Origin: Citrus sinensis
Lineage: Eukaryota > Streptophyta > Magnoliopsida > Sapindales > Rutaceae
Assembly (NCBI RefSeq): GCF_022201045.2
Contig: NC_068563.1
Coordinates: 1,736,001 to 1,800,000 of the forward strand
DNA: 64,000 nucleotides
Direction: 5' to 3'
This document shows positions 1 through 10,900 of this stretch, piece by piece. Made by a program: the position numbers and the translations under genes. How positions within the stretch are numbered: the stretch's first letter is position 1; every line of letters starts with the position of its first letter. The notes under the pieces are model-generated. The model was not told the DNA's origin. It did no database searches and saw only the letters and a program-made list of their open reading frames with translations.

Positions 1-1
1 G

Positions 2-345
2 TTTCGCAAAAACGGAATTGATTCTCTTGTTTATCCGTTGTCAATTGATCTATGCTGAAGGATTGGTGCAGTTCCAAGATTTATGAGCATTCCTGGAGAA
101 ATTCAGTTAAAGATTTTGGACTTAATTGATTGCACTCATCTTGCTAAGGTGTCTTCCGTTTGCTCAGAATTATGGAAACTTTCTTGGGATCACGATTCCA
201 GATTGTGGAAGGGTAAATTTCTAAAGTTTGGTGCTTTTCGGGGAGCAGAAGTAGCTCAAGGCTCCTAGAGGAGTGCTTTGGCAAAGCATTGGGTGAATTT
301 GATAAATCGAAAGAAGCAGGAATATCTGCTCGGGTAAATTGTCTA
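2..345 (+). pseudogene. SKIP22-like F-box pseudogene, 5' end outside the window
   Basis: The reading frame from base 2 resembles the region before and across the F-box of the full SKIP22-like gene at 5816-7384: a leucine-rich helix, then an F-box starting around the ATG at 83 with residues like IQLKILDLIDCTHLAKVSSV, then a basic tail rich in Arg/Lys. A TGA at 56-58 interrupts it upstream of the F-box and a TAG at 266-268 interrupts it after; the homologous tail resumes beyond the TAG up to a TAA near 343. No 5' part is visible because the window begins here. The 61-residue stretch from 83 could be translated but would be only an F-box fragment. I read it as a dead copy; its orientation is opposite to the two longer family members downstream. 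Confidence 0.7.
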
Positions 346-506
346 ACTATTCTCGTGCAGATCGGAGATTGTAATCCCCCTTGTACAAAAATATGTATTA
401 GATGAAGCTTAGACTTTCGATTGATCCTTTTGGAATATGTAACATGCCTTTCTTATATGTCAATGTTATTTTTACTAGAATTGGAGTGATATGTTAGTTC
501 TTTTTT

Positions 507-853
507 ATGAAAGTACTCCTGTTTCTCGGAAAGATTCTTGCGAAAAGAAAGCCTGAAGTGAGTCCTGTACGAGAATTTTATTCAAGTTGAAGGTAACATA
601 TCAAGCGATGAAGAGACACGAGAGCAAGCTTCAGAGGAAGGTGGCTGTAGAAAATAGAAAAGCGACGAAATATTTTGGAGCTGGGAAACAAAATGATTCA
701 TTTAGATGCTGGAAAAAGATTAGAGTTCAGGAGCAGGAAATTGAAGATCTTGGAAGAAATTCCAAAACTATTCTTCCAATTGAATTTTACTTTATTGCTA
801 TTTTGTTTGCAGACTCATTAATATGTTTGCATAAAATAGCCATTTATATTTAA
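507..853 (+). pseudogene. SNF7/CHMP4-like (ESCRT-III) fragment, frameshifted
   Basis: From about 587 the frame gives a basic, helical sequence close to the better copy at 1733-2020 (shared pieces such as KYFGAGKQ and IRVQEQEIEDL). The better copy resembles the first two helices of plant SNF7/VPS32. Here the upstream part (from the ATG at 507) is in a different frame, so a frameshift lies around 555-575. After about 760 the frame runs into unrelated hydrophobic sequence and stops at 853. No downstream ESCRT-III helices are visible. It is read as a broken partial copy lying between two F-box fragments. Confidence 0.55.
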
Positions 854-914
854 ATTGTGGAATTATTTAACTTTTTTTTCCCCTTTCTTTTGATTATTGT
901 TATATCACTTGATT

Positions 915-1045
915 GACTTGATTCAGACTTTCTTGATTCACGCTTGCGGAAGGATAAATTTACGAAGAAGTTTGGTGTTTTTTAGGGACCAGAAGTAGTA
1001 GATCAATGCTCTTGGAGAAGTGCTTTTGCAAAATATAATTTTTCC
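915..1045 (+). pseudogene. Second SKIP22-like F-box tail fragment
   Basis: The frame containing 934-1041 reads like the end of the F-box region in the fragment at 2-345: DSRLRKDKF, a Phe-Gly segment, a TAG in the same area, then a WRSAFAKY-type tail. Only this short piece is left, and it sits between two SNF7-like fragments. This arrangement suggests that an F-box-tail plus SNF7-fragment block was copied as a unit. Confidence 0.6.
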
Positions 1046-1375
1046 TCCTATAGATTCTTTTGATTGTGGCTTATACTATGAATATGTTTATGGTTATTAT
1101 TATTATTAGCAGTAGCTAGAATTTGCGGATGGATAATATTGAAATTATCTTTTTCTTTTAACTATTGGATTTTATTCTACTTTCTGATTGGATCCCTAGT
1201 TCCAACTTTGTAAGCTTATCTAATTAAATTGTATTTAAGAGATCATAAACTTTACAAAAAATCCCAATAAGCCAAGATCGGTAAGCTCATAACTTAGATA
1301 ATGCCATGTGTTAGCTAGCTAGTCTGTAAGTTTTTTTATCCTAGAAAATACTATTATTAAAGTCCAACGTAATTA

Positions 1376-1479
1376 AAGCCCACTGAAATGTACAATCAAC
1401 CAAACATATCAAAGTTTAATACAACTGAAGCCCACAGGAACGTACAATCAACTAAATATCTCAAAGTTTAACATAATTT
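1376..1479. repeat. 52-bp direct repeat, two units
   Basis: Two adjacent units of about 52 bp (1376-1427 and 1428-1479) share the cores GTACAATCAAC and TCAAAGTTTAA with scattered differences. The rest of 1046-1732 is AT-rich sequence in which I see nothing else. Confidence 0.65.
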
Positions 1480-1732
1480 AGGTCTAACATAATAATAAAC
1501 TTCCACAGCTACTGAGAACACTAAAATCTTTCACCTTAGAATTAAAAGAAAAAAAAACACAATCCTATTACCCTAATATGATCTACAAAACAAATTCACT
1601 CAAACTCAAACTCACCCATGAGCTTCATATGCCTAATAGAAATTGCTCTCATATATTTACATAATCATTAATAATTCATATTCATCTTGAAGAAATCCTT
1701 CTTTCGGAAACAAACAGAAACTGGAATTGGTC

Positions 1733-2020
1733 ATGTTTCTTGAAAAGATTTTTGGGAATAAAACCAAGCAGCAGAGAGCGAATCTTGTGACAAGAATTTT
1801 ATTGAAGTTGAAGGTCTCATATCAAGTGATGGAGGGATACAAGAAAAAGCTTCAGAAGAAGGTGGCAAGAGAGAATAGAAACGCCGCGAAGTATTATGGA
1901 GCCGGAAAACAAAAAGATGCATTGAAATGCTACAAAAGAATTAGGGTTCATGAGCAGGAAATTGAAGAACTTGAAAAATATCAGAGCTCTGTTCTTTTGC
2001 AGCCGAAACAGGCATTCTAA
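1733..2020 (+). CDS. Short SNF7/CHMP4-like protein, truncated ESCRT-III N-terminus
   Basis: The open frame starts at the ATG at 1733 (an upstream TTG in frame is not a likely plant start) and encodes about 95 residues. It begins MFLEKIFG, like the MFxxxFG start of plant SNF7/VPS32, followed by a Lys-rich helix and a second helix with KQKDALKCYKRIRVHEQEIEEL, corresponding to the first two ESCRT-III helices. SNF7 proteins are about 200-220 residues and polymerise on membranes using later helices as well; those, the acidic C-terminus and the MIM motif are absent. No intron is needed. It may be an expressed truncated paralogue or a pseudogene fragment that happens to stay open. The frameshifted relative at 507-853 favours decay. 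Confidence 0.4.
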   Translation: MFLEKIFGNKTKQQRANLVTRILLKLKVSYQVMEGYKKKLQKKVARENRNAAKYYGAGKQKDALKCYKRIRVHEQEIEELEKYQSSVLLQPKQAF

Positions 2021-2772
2021 AGGTCCGTTTGGGAATGCAGTTTGGAGAGTCAATAGCGGTTTTTCAAATCCCAAAAGCACTTTCTGGAGCTTAAAAAATA
2101 AAAGAAGAAAATTAAAAGGAAAGCCCTAGTGAAATTCAAGCCCCGGTATTTGTTAAATCTAAAATCCTCTTAATAGAATTTTACTTAGTTGCTTTATTGC
2201 TTTAGTTGTCTCTCCTGCCATAGTTAAGAGAAATTTTCATCGTAGATATATACTAATTAATTAAATGCAGTAACCGTTTTATCTTGTAAAATTATTATGA
2301 ATTTTTGGACAGACTAAACATGTGTTTTTAAAGATAGTTATTGATATATTATAATCAAAACTCGACTGATATTTACAACTATATAACAATCGAGAGTCAA
2401 ATAAATTCCTATTAAAAGGGAATGATTGAGACTCACCTTAGGCGCATGAGTTACCAGTAGGTTCTCATTGGCTTTAAAGATAGTTACTTACTACACCTTG
2501 AAAAAAAAGTTAACAGTAAAATAAATGTTATTTAGTGCTGATTGAAACTATAGACGCAAGCTTTAAATGAATATCAAGACTTTATATAATCCTCAGGCGG
2601 TGTAGATGCCACGAAAGCTTTTCCCACAAAGAATCTTAAAACTGTACATACGGATTATGCAAATCATGAGCCCTCTCTACGGAGAATTAATTTTAATTAT
2701 TAGAATTCCTAATGAAACAAACAAAATCTCATCGGAAAATTACTAACACTTGCTCATCAGCCAGCTGATGAT
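2021..2772. other. Intergenic, AT-rich
   Basis: No gene is visible. The start (2021-2095) reads like one end of a MITE, with a CCGTTTGGGAATGC-type sequence, but I could not find a matching inverted end, so no element is claimed. Confidence 0.4.
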
Positions 2773-3696
2773 TCAGAACACTGGTGATCGACGGCCAGCA
2801 GGCCGGTTTCTTCTTCTCATATGCCAAATCATATACATAATTTTCCAACTTTCCCTTCTAAAACTTCCTCGAAATCCGAACTCTTCTTTACACTTCCGTC
2901 TCCACAACTCATCATCTTTTGCCAAATTCCGCAGCTCTGAGCAAACGCTTGCAGCTCTCGCAATATCGACCCCTATGAGAAGGTCTAAAATCTTGCGTTT
3001 GAGTTCAGCAGGGAGGCGCATGAAGCACGGAGGAGGAATCAAACCAAGCTTCAGCCGAAGGTCGATTAAGAGAGGATAAACCAGGGCATCACTCACAAGT
3101 CTATGCAACTCAAAAACTTCATTTTCAGGATATTGATTGGACGAAGAACCGCACATTCTAATCCTGGAGTCAATCATGTCAGAATTAACGAAAGCTAAAT
3201 CTAGAGGAGGAACGAATCTGGTTGGATTCAAGCTTAGCTGATGAACTACAGGTTCTTTTTCGGACAAAGAACCTTCAATATGAAACAAATCTCCAGAATC
3301 CTCAAACTTTAAAACCACTGTTTCTATTTTAGTAAAATTGCTGAAATCAAAGGCTTCAGGGAGAGTGTAATTTACTTGTGTGGGATTTGGTAGTTGAGAG
3401 CCGTCGATCTTTTTCTTTGATTCAGGAACAAAGCAAACAAAACCTGACTGCAACATGACGGCATGAACTGCAACCCTCAGGATCCCGGAATCGTCATCGT
3501 CGGCCAAACTACCCGCTTCTTCGAAAACCCTTTTGAGGAAAGACACGAGGGGCAACTCCGGTTGCGTAATTGGTGCAATATCGTCTGCCTCTGTCATTGT
3601 TGCAGCTGTTGATTCATCTTCCGATGATTCTGAAACTTCAGAATCTGTGTCAGAAGAAGTTAAGTTTTGTTCTTCCGGGAAATTATTTTCCTTCAT
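2773..3696 (-). CDS. Short SKIP22/FBXO7-like F-box protein
   Basis: Single-exon frame; I take the start at 3696 (307 residues), since the 49 in-frame residues upstream look like translated leader. Residues 1-50 are acidic and Ser-rich. A central region about 60-210 matches the FP/PI31-like part of the neighbour at 5816-7384 (shared GFV, YTLPEA, LSLNP and SDALVYPLLIDL segments), followed by an F-box about 225-270 with LPAELKRKILDLLIGVDI and a trailing DELWRRKC motif. F-box proteins bind SKP1 in SCF ubiquitin ligases. Unlike the neighbour it lacks an N-terminal ubiquitin-like domain and the Pro/Arg-rich C-terminal tail, ending soon after the F-box. It could be a functional short paralogue or one that is starting to decay; no internal stop is present. 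Confidence 0.7.
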   Translation of the reverse strand: MKENNFPEEQNLTSSDTDSEVSESSEDESTAATMTEADDIAPITQPELPLVSFLKRVFEEAGSLADDDDSGILRVAVHAVMLQSGFVCFVPESKKKIDGSQLPNPTQVNYTLPEAFDFSNFTKIETVVLKFEDSGDLFHIEGSLSEKEPVVHQLSLNPTRFVPPLDLAFVNSDMIDSRIRMCGSSSNQYPENEVFELHRLVSDALVYPLLIDLRLKLGLIPPPCFMRLPAELKRKILDLLIGVDIARAASVCSELRNLAKDDELWRRKCKEEFGFRGSFRRESWKIMYMIWHMRRRNRPAGRRSPVF

Positions 3697-4099
3697 CGTG
3701 ACTATGAAGTTTTTGTGAAACCGATTAAATAATCGAGTTATACTGTAAAGGAATCCGGAGGTTTCATGGCTTTTGGGGTTTTTACCTTTTTTTAATATAA
3801 ACTGGAAGACTATAATTATTTGTGAAGCCCACGAAAAACACATATTTCATTTGCGTGGTCAACCCGTTTTGTGGGGGAAAAAAAGACAGGGAAAAGGAGC
3901 TCTCACATGCATGTACGCGATTGAATCTTAGAAAAGAAGAAGACCATTTTGCTTCCCCTGTTTTAAAGTAGAAGAGTCAAAAGATTTGTCTTTGTCCAAT
4001 AGCATACTTGGAAATACTCAAATTACAATCTCACCCAACCTAATTAAGAATTTTCTTCCTCGACTCCGGAGCCACTCAATAATTTAGTATTAAACCAAT

Positions 4100-4367
4100 A
4101 TTCAGATTGTCATATAATGAAATCAGAAGAAGATGCCAGAATCAAAATACAAAAACTGCATCCCGAGATTATTTCTTTGACACTTAAGCTCCTCTACACG
4201 CATTCGTTTCAACAACTATCATCTGCGGACAAATTCCGCAGCCCTGAACAAAAACTTGCTGCCTTCACAATATCATGGCCATCGAGTAACTGCAGAATCT
4301 TGAGTTTAAGCTCCGCGGTTAGACAAATAAGGCATGCCAGAGCAGTAGCGTCGTCGGTCGTGTACAT
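4100..4367 (-). pseudogene. Degenerate F-box fragment of the SKIP22-like family
   Basis: On the minus strand from 4367, 52 codons read as an F-box: LTAELKLKILQLLDGHDIVK, then CSGLRNLSADD, ending in a TGA at 4209-4211. One frame over, the homology continues with LLKRMRVEEL, which parallels the DELWRRKCKEEF segment of the intact paralogue. So a small indel broke the frame near 4213. Nothing of the FP region is seen upstream. This is the third fragment of the family in the first 7.4 kb. Confidence 0.7.
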
Positions 4368-4399
4368 TCTGGCTGTGGCGTTGAAGTCGTTTTGAAAGA

Positions 4400-5815
4400 A
4401 TAGAATGAGAACGAGAATTCGGTATATATTAATTGAGGATACAGAGGAATCCTAGGTTTTCATGCCTTCTAGGGTTTCAGTAGAATCAAGATCACTGTGG
4501 GCAAAGTCTTATTTTCGCCCTATGTTAAACTTTCTCTTAGATTTAAAGAGCATTTTGTTAAATATTGGGAAACATTTAACAAGCATTCTGTTTCCCTGTT
4601 CGGAGTAGAAAAACGGAGAATGGGAACTTTCTTTACTTCCCATATTTTTCACCCAATCCGAATGGAGAGTTCTTCCCTCTTATCCTGAAAATCTAGGGGA
4701 TCGACTCATGCTCCCCAGTAAAAGTATGGCTTGAAGCCCCAAAAGATCCGATAGTTGAATTAAAATAAAGTTAATAGGTCATAGTTTTCAAGGTCTAATG
4801 TTGCGGGATGATTACTTGTGAAGCAACAGCTTCAGACATTCCAGTTGTCGAAATCCTACAGATGCTGGACAATGAAAGACAAAAAGATTGAAGAAACCTA
4901 GGAGAGATATCAGCTCCAGTCTTGCAGAGTTGCAGTCAGATCCAGTTTAAACTTTCTAAATTCTAAGAGGAAAGATCTCTTGGAAATAGAACTAAAAGAT
5001 AACGGTGATTCTAAAGATTATGTCAATCATCCAAATCCTATTCCCATGAAAATAGGTTCTCTGATTCTGGAATTTGTATACTTCGGAATTTTTGTTAAAG
5101 CACACTAATCGACCATTACAGGTGTTGACCCAAAATCCAAGAGACTTAAACCTAAGTTACATGACAGCCCTTGCTAATGGCCATGCTCCTTATAAAAGAA
5201 ATTTCAAAGGTAAAAAAAATCAATACTCAGTAAGCTTGCACAATGAAAATGAACTATCAATTGTTAAGAATTTTTCTTCTTTTAGGAGAGGTGGGCTAAA
5301 ATAATTTTAATAGCACATAATGCCAGACTCAAACAAGCTATTCACATAAAATGTTTGTACCGAATTGAATGCATTAGGTCAGCCTCTGTAAGAGACTAAG
5401 AATAACTTATTCTTCAGATAAAAGAGAGGCTCTTGATTCTAACGACGATAAAGGCTGACTGTCAAAATTCCATTTATCCCTATAGCTTAGCATAGAAGTT
5501 CCCACAGAGACTTTCAAATCATTCAGATATAAAATCCAAGTAGCATATTGTTAATAAGAGAATTGCCATGCATCATCTATAATCAAATTTCCACCAGATT
5601 CAAACAAAACCAAAGTAACTAATATGTCAAAGAAAAGCCTCAAAAAGACATTAAAAAAAAAAAAAAAGACACCCTACTCATATATACATAGATTATTTAA
5701 CAGAGATATTTAACATCTGCTTATACATAGGTTATTTAACATAGATATTTAACATCTGCTTAAGATACCTCCAACAAATCTTGATTTCATCACTCTGTGC
5801 CAACCCAGTGGATCT
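4400..5815. other. Intergenic between the F-box copies
   Basis: I see no supported gene. Short open stretches at 4497-4688 and 5074-5304 have no recognisable domains. The only clear structure is the 39-bp direct repeat at 5684-5761. Confidence 0.5.
5684..5761. repeat. 39-bp tandem repeat, two units
   Basis: Units 5684-5722 and 5723-5761 are nearly identical and share the 17-bp core ATATTTAACATCTGCTT. They lie just past the 3' end of the SKIP22-like gene, possibly inside its 3' UTR. Confidence 0.8.
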
Positions 5816-7384
5816 TCAAGTCCCTCCTAAGTTACAGTTAGGAGCAAAATTCCGCCGTCCAATGCAGGGAGGAAACACTTGACGGCGCTGTCCTAGAGGA
5901 AAAGGGGGAAAATGGATGTTAGGGTACCGGTCATAATCACCACCTTGTATGAGAGAATTTCCACCAAATGGAGCAGGAGGATCTCTTATAATTGGAAAAT
6001 AAGGCCTGGTATAAGGAAACCAGGGTGCTGGTGTGATTACCCTCTTTCTTTTCCTGTTGTACTCCCAATTAAAAACAAACCTTTCTTTCCAATTGGTTTT
6101 TCCTTGTGCATCCGCTGGACCTCCGAACTCCTCCACAAATTTTTGCCTCCATAATTCATTATTCGAAGCCAAATATCGCATATCCCTAGAAACACATTCC
6201 ATTTTTGCAACATCAACACCAGGAAGACACTCCAAAAGCTTAAGCTTAAGCTCTGTTGGGAGATGCGTCCAACACGCTGGAAGACACAAGCCAGCCTTAT
6301 CACAAAGATCAATCAATAATGGTAATGCAAGCCCATCCTTCACATTCTTCCAAAATTCAAACACTTCTTTTCCACAATCAAAACTCTTATACTCAAGCAA
6401 ACTACAATTCTGATCAGAATTAGCCCACACTAAGCTAAGAATAGGTCCAAAATTATATGCATTTAAACACAGCTTATGCATTCCTGAATCACCCTTAGCC
6501 AAAGACCCATAAATATTAACAAAATGTCCTAAAATTTGATACTTCAAAGCAACAGATTCAGTCACATCATTAGAACTATCATTCAATATCTCTGGCAAAG
6601 TATAAGACATTGAAACACCTTTCAACAGCAAATGATCAGGCAAATCAAACTGGTCAATTCTCATACCCGACTCCGAATCAAACCCAACAAAGCCAGACTC
6701 CAACAAAATCTCATGAACCGCAACAATTACAAGCCCGTGAGGACCAAGGCGATCACCTAATTTTTCTCCCAGCACCCTCCTCAAGAAATATGGCTCAGGC
6801 ATAACTACTGACCCTTCGTCAATTTCCATAGTATCAGTATTGAGGAACTCTAAAGTTTCTTTCTTTGACATGTGTTCTTTTGAATCAACACTGCTTACCT
6901 CGATTTTCTCAGATTCTTGAACTGGGTACTGTTGTTTGTCCAACATTGCATCTGGGATCCCACAATCTTGAGAAATAACAGCTTCTTCCGATTTGGATTC
7001 CTGCAAATTGACCCCAATTTCCACTGACTCTAGAACTGGGATTTCTTGTTTATCCAATTTCCCATCTGGGATTTCGTCATTATCTCGAGAAGTACACGCT
7101 TTGTTCACACTTTGAGTTTCACTCTCTAGGGTTTGAGAAACAAAAGCATAGGGATCACGAGAATAAAAGATAAGGTCACCAGCGGTGACACCTAGGGAGT
7201 GAAGGGATTCCGGCGGAGACGACGCGTGCAGTTCGTCCTTCCTGTTGAGAGAGAAGCGAAGAGAAGAAGGAGACGATGAAATTAATTGAGAGAGGGTTTC
7301 TCCGAGCTCGTGAAGAGTGCATGAAGAGGGGACTTCGAGCCTTAGGGTCTCCTTGTTTTCAAGAGATCTCAGTCTCAGTTTCAT
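5816..7384 (-). CDS. SKIP22: SKIP22-like F-box protein with FBXO7-type domain order
   Basis: Single-exon 522-residue protein. Residues 1-75 look like a ubiquitin-like domain (MKLRLRSLENKETLRLEV start, LHSLGVTAGDLIF near the end). Residues 76-190 are an acidic, repetitive linker with two PDGKLDKQ/PDAMLDKQ-type repeats. Residues about 195-375 match an FP/PI31-like domain, and about 378-425 the F-box (LPTELKLKLLECLPGVDV, then NELWRQKFVEEFG). The Arg/Pro/Gly-rich tail contains IIRDPPAPFGG, like the RDP motif of FBXO7 and PI31. This ubiquitin-like/FP/F-box/RDP order is that of animal FBXO7 and plant SKIP22. It should act as an SCF substrate receptor and may also contact proteasome components through the FP domain (inferred). 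A TATATATA run at about 7561-7570 could be a core promoter on this strand. Confidence 0.88.
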   Translation of the reverse strand: MKLRLRSLENKETLRLEVPSSCTLHELGETLSQLISSSPSSLRFSLNRKDELHASSPPESLHSLGVTAGDLIFYSRDPYAFVSQTLESETQSVNKACTSRDNDEIPDGKLDKQEIPVLESVEIGVNLQESKSEEAVISQDCGIPDAMLDKQQYPVQESEKIEVSSVDSKEHMSKKETLEFLNTDTMEIDEGSVVMPEPYFLRRVLGEKLGDRLGPHGLVIVAVHEILLESGFVGFDSESGMRIDQFDLPDHLLLKGVSMSYTLPEILNDSSNDVTESVALKYQILGHFVNIYGSLAKGDSGMHKLCLNAYNFGPILSLVWANSDQNCSLLEYKSFDCGKEVFEFWKNVKDGLALPLLIDLCDKAGLCLPACWTHLPTELKLKLLECLPGVDVAKMECVSRDMRYLASNNELWRQKFVEEFGGPADAQGKTNWKERFVFNWEYNRKRKRVITPAPWFPYTRPYFPIIRDPPAPFGGNSLIQGGDYDRYPNIHFPPFPLGQRRQVFPPCIGRRNFAPNCNLGGT

Positions 7385-7930
7385 GGTGCTGCTGATGCTG
7401 ACAGTTAAAATTGAAGAACTGTTTTGTTTTTTCTTTTCCTTTTTTTTTTTTTTGTTGGGAATTGAATTTATGAAAGAAGAAAACTGAAAGGGAATAACTG
7501 TAAAAATTTTTGAGAACGAGTTTCGGGTTACACTGACTGAGGAATGCTTGATTGCTCGGTATATATATAAAGAAGCATGCTCAGCACCGCCTTACTTTTT
7601 GATTTATATGAAAGTGAATAACATCCGGATCCCTAAATTGTTGTAAGATCGCAAGGAGGGATGTAGTTTGTAACTTATTCTCAGTCTGGTCCCTGTTTTT
7701 CACAATGGTTTCATGTCAAGTAATTGGAAGCTGCTTTCAAAAATTGAAATAATAAACAAAGCCCTTTATAAATGTTTCGAATATCCCTTCCAACTCCATT
7801 AACAACTATTTTCGGCAAAGAAAAAGAGACTTCCTTAGATTAGTTGGAAATGTTGAAAGTGTAGTGATGCATGAACTACAGTGGAAAAACAAAATATAAA
7901 CAGTGATATACATCAGTAGCCTATCTACAA
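7385..7930. other. Intergenic between the SKIP22-like gene and EGY3
   Basis: Holds the presumed promoter of the SKIP22-like gene (TATA-like run near 7561-7570) and the 3' flank of EGY3. No further gene is seen. Confidence 0.5.
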
Positions 7931-10900
7931 TTAGCCTCTGAAGAATGGGTCGCCAAAGAATGAGCTGTTGAATGTCCCTCCTCCATTAGGGAAAAGAGTG
8001 AGGAAACAAATGAGGCCCAGGACGATTCCCCAAGCATACCTGTTGTCTCCCAATGGGGTAATCTCATCCTTTGCTGGTATTTCTTCTCCACCGCGAAAGA
8101 AGGTAGCGAATAGACCCCAGGCCAAGCACAGGACACTTCCACTGAGGCCACCAATGCCAAGCAAAAGTGATGTAGCAAAAGATAACAAGTTAGCAGTGTT
8201 TCTCCCAAACATTGCTTGAGCAATGCGCCCGCCTTCCAGTCTCCCACATGGTAACAAGTTTAATGAAGTGACCACCATTCCTGCAAAAGAAAGAAGCAGT
8301 TAAGGCCATCTCAACAGATGATTGCGAAACAGCTGATACATATATCACTAGAACATTGGCAAGTCTGATCTCAAAGCGACGCAAATGTTATCGTACGCAA
8401 TCACAGTAAGAGGCCAAGAAACTCACCTAAAAGACCAGCAAAAGCAAGCGGATCACAAGGAACTCCGACTCCTTCCACAGCATAAGGCAATACATTTCCA
8501 AGGTCATCCGTATAAGGTCCAATAACATACTGGATAAACGAAAGTAAGGGATTGTTGTAGAAGAACTGTGGTCTTATAAACCTTCAAAGAAAGAGCAAGA
8601 ATAAGCTGGCATAACCAGGTAAAAACATTTAGGGTCATTATCTATGTCCAACATTTAGTAATCAATTTGTAAGTTCCTCTTTCATTATTTTTCAGAATAA
8701 AAAAATGTTAAGAAGAAAACAGTAGAAAACCTACAGAGCATTATCACCACCATTAAAGCTACCATCAGCAACAAAAGCAGCAACAGCAAGTGCTAGTGAT
8801 GTCAAATATGCACTAGCTGTGCGTGCCACAGGAATATCAAACAGAGCCTTCTTATTTGGAAGCAGCGACTCATAATTGTTCATCACTCCTAAGCACCCAG
8901 TCCAATTAGATGGGACGAGAAAAGACGGACTTAACTTAACACCATAACGAGCTGCTGTTAACCTTGTGGAAATCTGCAGTACACAAACAATACAGCTCTC
9001 AGTGCAATTTACTTGAAGGAGGCTGGTTTAGCAGAATGCATCTGTTAAAATAGACAAAATTTACCAGATCCTTGCAGTTATGTGTAGTTCAAAATTGACC
9101 TACGTATGCCTAATTGCTAAACTACAGTTTTTTAGTATTCATCAATATGGTAACTGCAATGAGATTTTGCTCTTAAGATCATTTTGTTCAAGAATGAAAG
9201 CAAACACTTTCTTGAACATATCCTGGCAAGTGTGGATCAGAGGATGAATTCAAAGTTGTGCACACAAGCAAGAGAAAGCATACCTCAGAAACTCCCAAAA
9301 TCGTAATCAAGCCTCCAAAGAGAGGCACAACATTAGCTAGGTAGTCGTCAAATGTAGCATCAGGTTTAAGGAATAAGCCACTCATTATTGCTATCGTTCC
9401 AAATGTTGCAACACATAGGACAATCGCACTAACATAACCCCAAGGGGTGCTCAGCTTAGTTAACTCAAACTGCAGATCGATTTCGGCTTTTGGTTGCACA
9501 GCACAAGCCTTCAAGAACAAGACATCGTAAATAATAAAGTCTCGAAAAACTTCTGTAACATACTACTCTAGAAAAATAAAATGCAATTGTAAAGAAGCAC
9601 ATGGCAATCAGCGAGGAATTCTAGGCGGTATTACTTAAACAGATGCACCATTTTAAAATTAGACAGAATATGGCATGAATACAATCTCGAGGATTTTAAG
9701 CCCAAAACTTTTAATTGAATGGGATATGCAACAAGGAATTAGGAAACGGCAGTCTATTTCAGCATTATGTGAAGGATTACTCCTCCATATAAGCCAAATT
9801 ATGGCTATAGAAATTTGGTATAGCTGATCTAATCAGTTGAATAACAAAATGACCAGAAAATTTTAAAGAAGTCAATTAGAATGCCTTCTAAAATCTGACA
9901 AGAGGACTTAGGATTTATTCAAACATAATTATCAGGTCATCATCAAGTACCTGCTTTGTGATGTCATTTGTCTTCTCCTCCATGAACCACACAACCACAT
10001 CCCTTCCCGCAGCTTCAGATAGCTTTTTCTCCACTTTGGGAATGACCTCTTCAATTGGTTTCCTCAAATTCCCAATAAAGATACCTCCATCTCCAAATCT
10101 TCGAACATCCGTGGCAAAGAATGTATCAAACCCGAAACAGCCCCTCAACTGCATGCCAAAATCAAATCAAATAAACATTCTTGACGCTTTTGATGCAAAT
10201 ATGCATGATATTTACTATATACATTACTGAACAAACTTTTGGACACAAACATTTATATTTTGTTATGCACTCAATGAATTAGTCACCATCAAGTGTACCT
10301 AGGTTCCAATTAATCTTTATGAAGTCATAAACCCTTGTGTAGTCACCGCATAAAGAACAAAGATACAAGTATTTACTTAACTATTGACAAATTGCATCAT
10401 AAACACCTACTTAAGTGATAATTTTGAAGATAGTAAGTTACCTTGTTAAGATCAAGAGCCTTAAAGGACTCCTCAGCTTTCTCTAACCTCTCTTTCTCTC
10501 TAGTCAAACTATCTCTAACCAATCTATTAAACAACCTCATAATTGGATTATCAGTACTCTCTCTATCAAGCTCCTTGAGCTTCGTGTCAGCCCTTTTCTT
10601 TTCCAGCTTTATCGCCGCCTCTATGGAAGGATTCCCCATAAATTTCTTGAAATCCTCATCTGTTTTCCAGTCCTTTTCTTGCTGCTTCTCAAGTTCTTCA
10701 TCTTCTTTTTTGCTAGCTTCCACTTGAGTACTTTCTTTTTCACCTTCATTTCCATCACCTGGTTTTTCATCCACTACAGCAACCGAAGATATTGAAGTGG
10801 GATCACGGCTCTCTTGCTCCTCATCAACTGAACATGTAACATATTTCCTTGACTTGGAGACTAAGAAATGCAAAGTCCTTTCACTCTTTTGGCCAAATGG

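Noticed and set aside
2021..2120. MITE-like end with CCGTTTGGGAATGC
   Set aside because: No matching inverted end or target duplication was found nearby.
3533..3718. Plus-strand open frame
   Set aside because: It is antisense to the short F-box gene and has no domain of its own.
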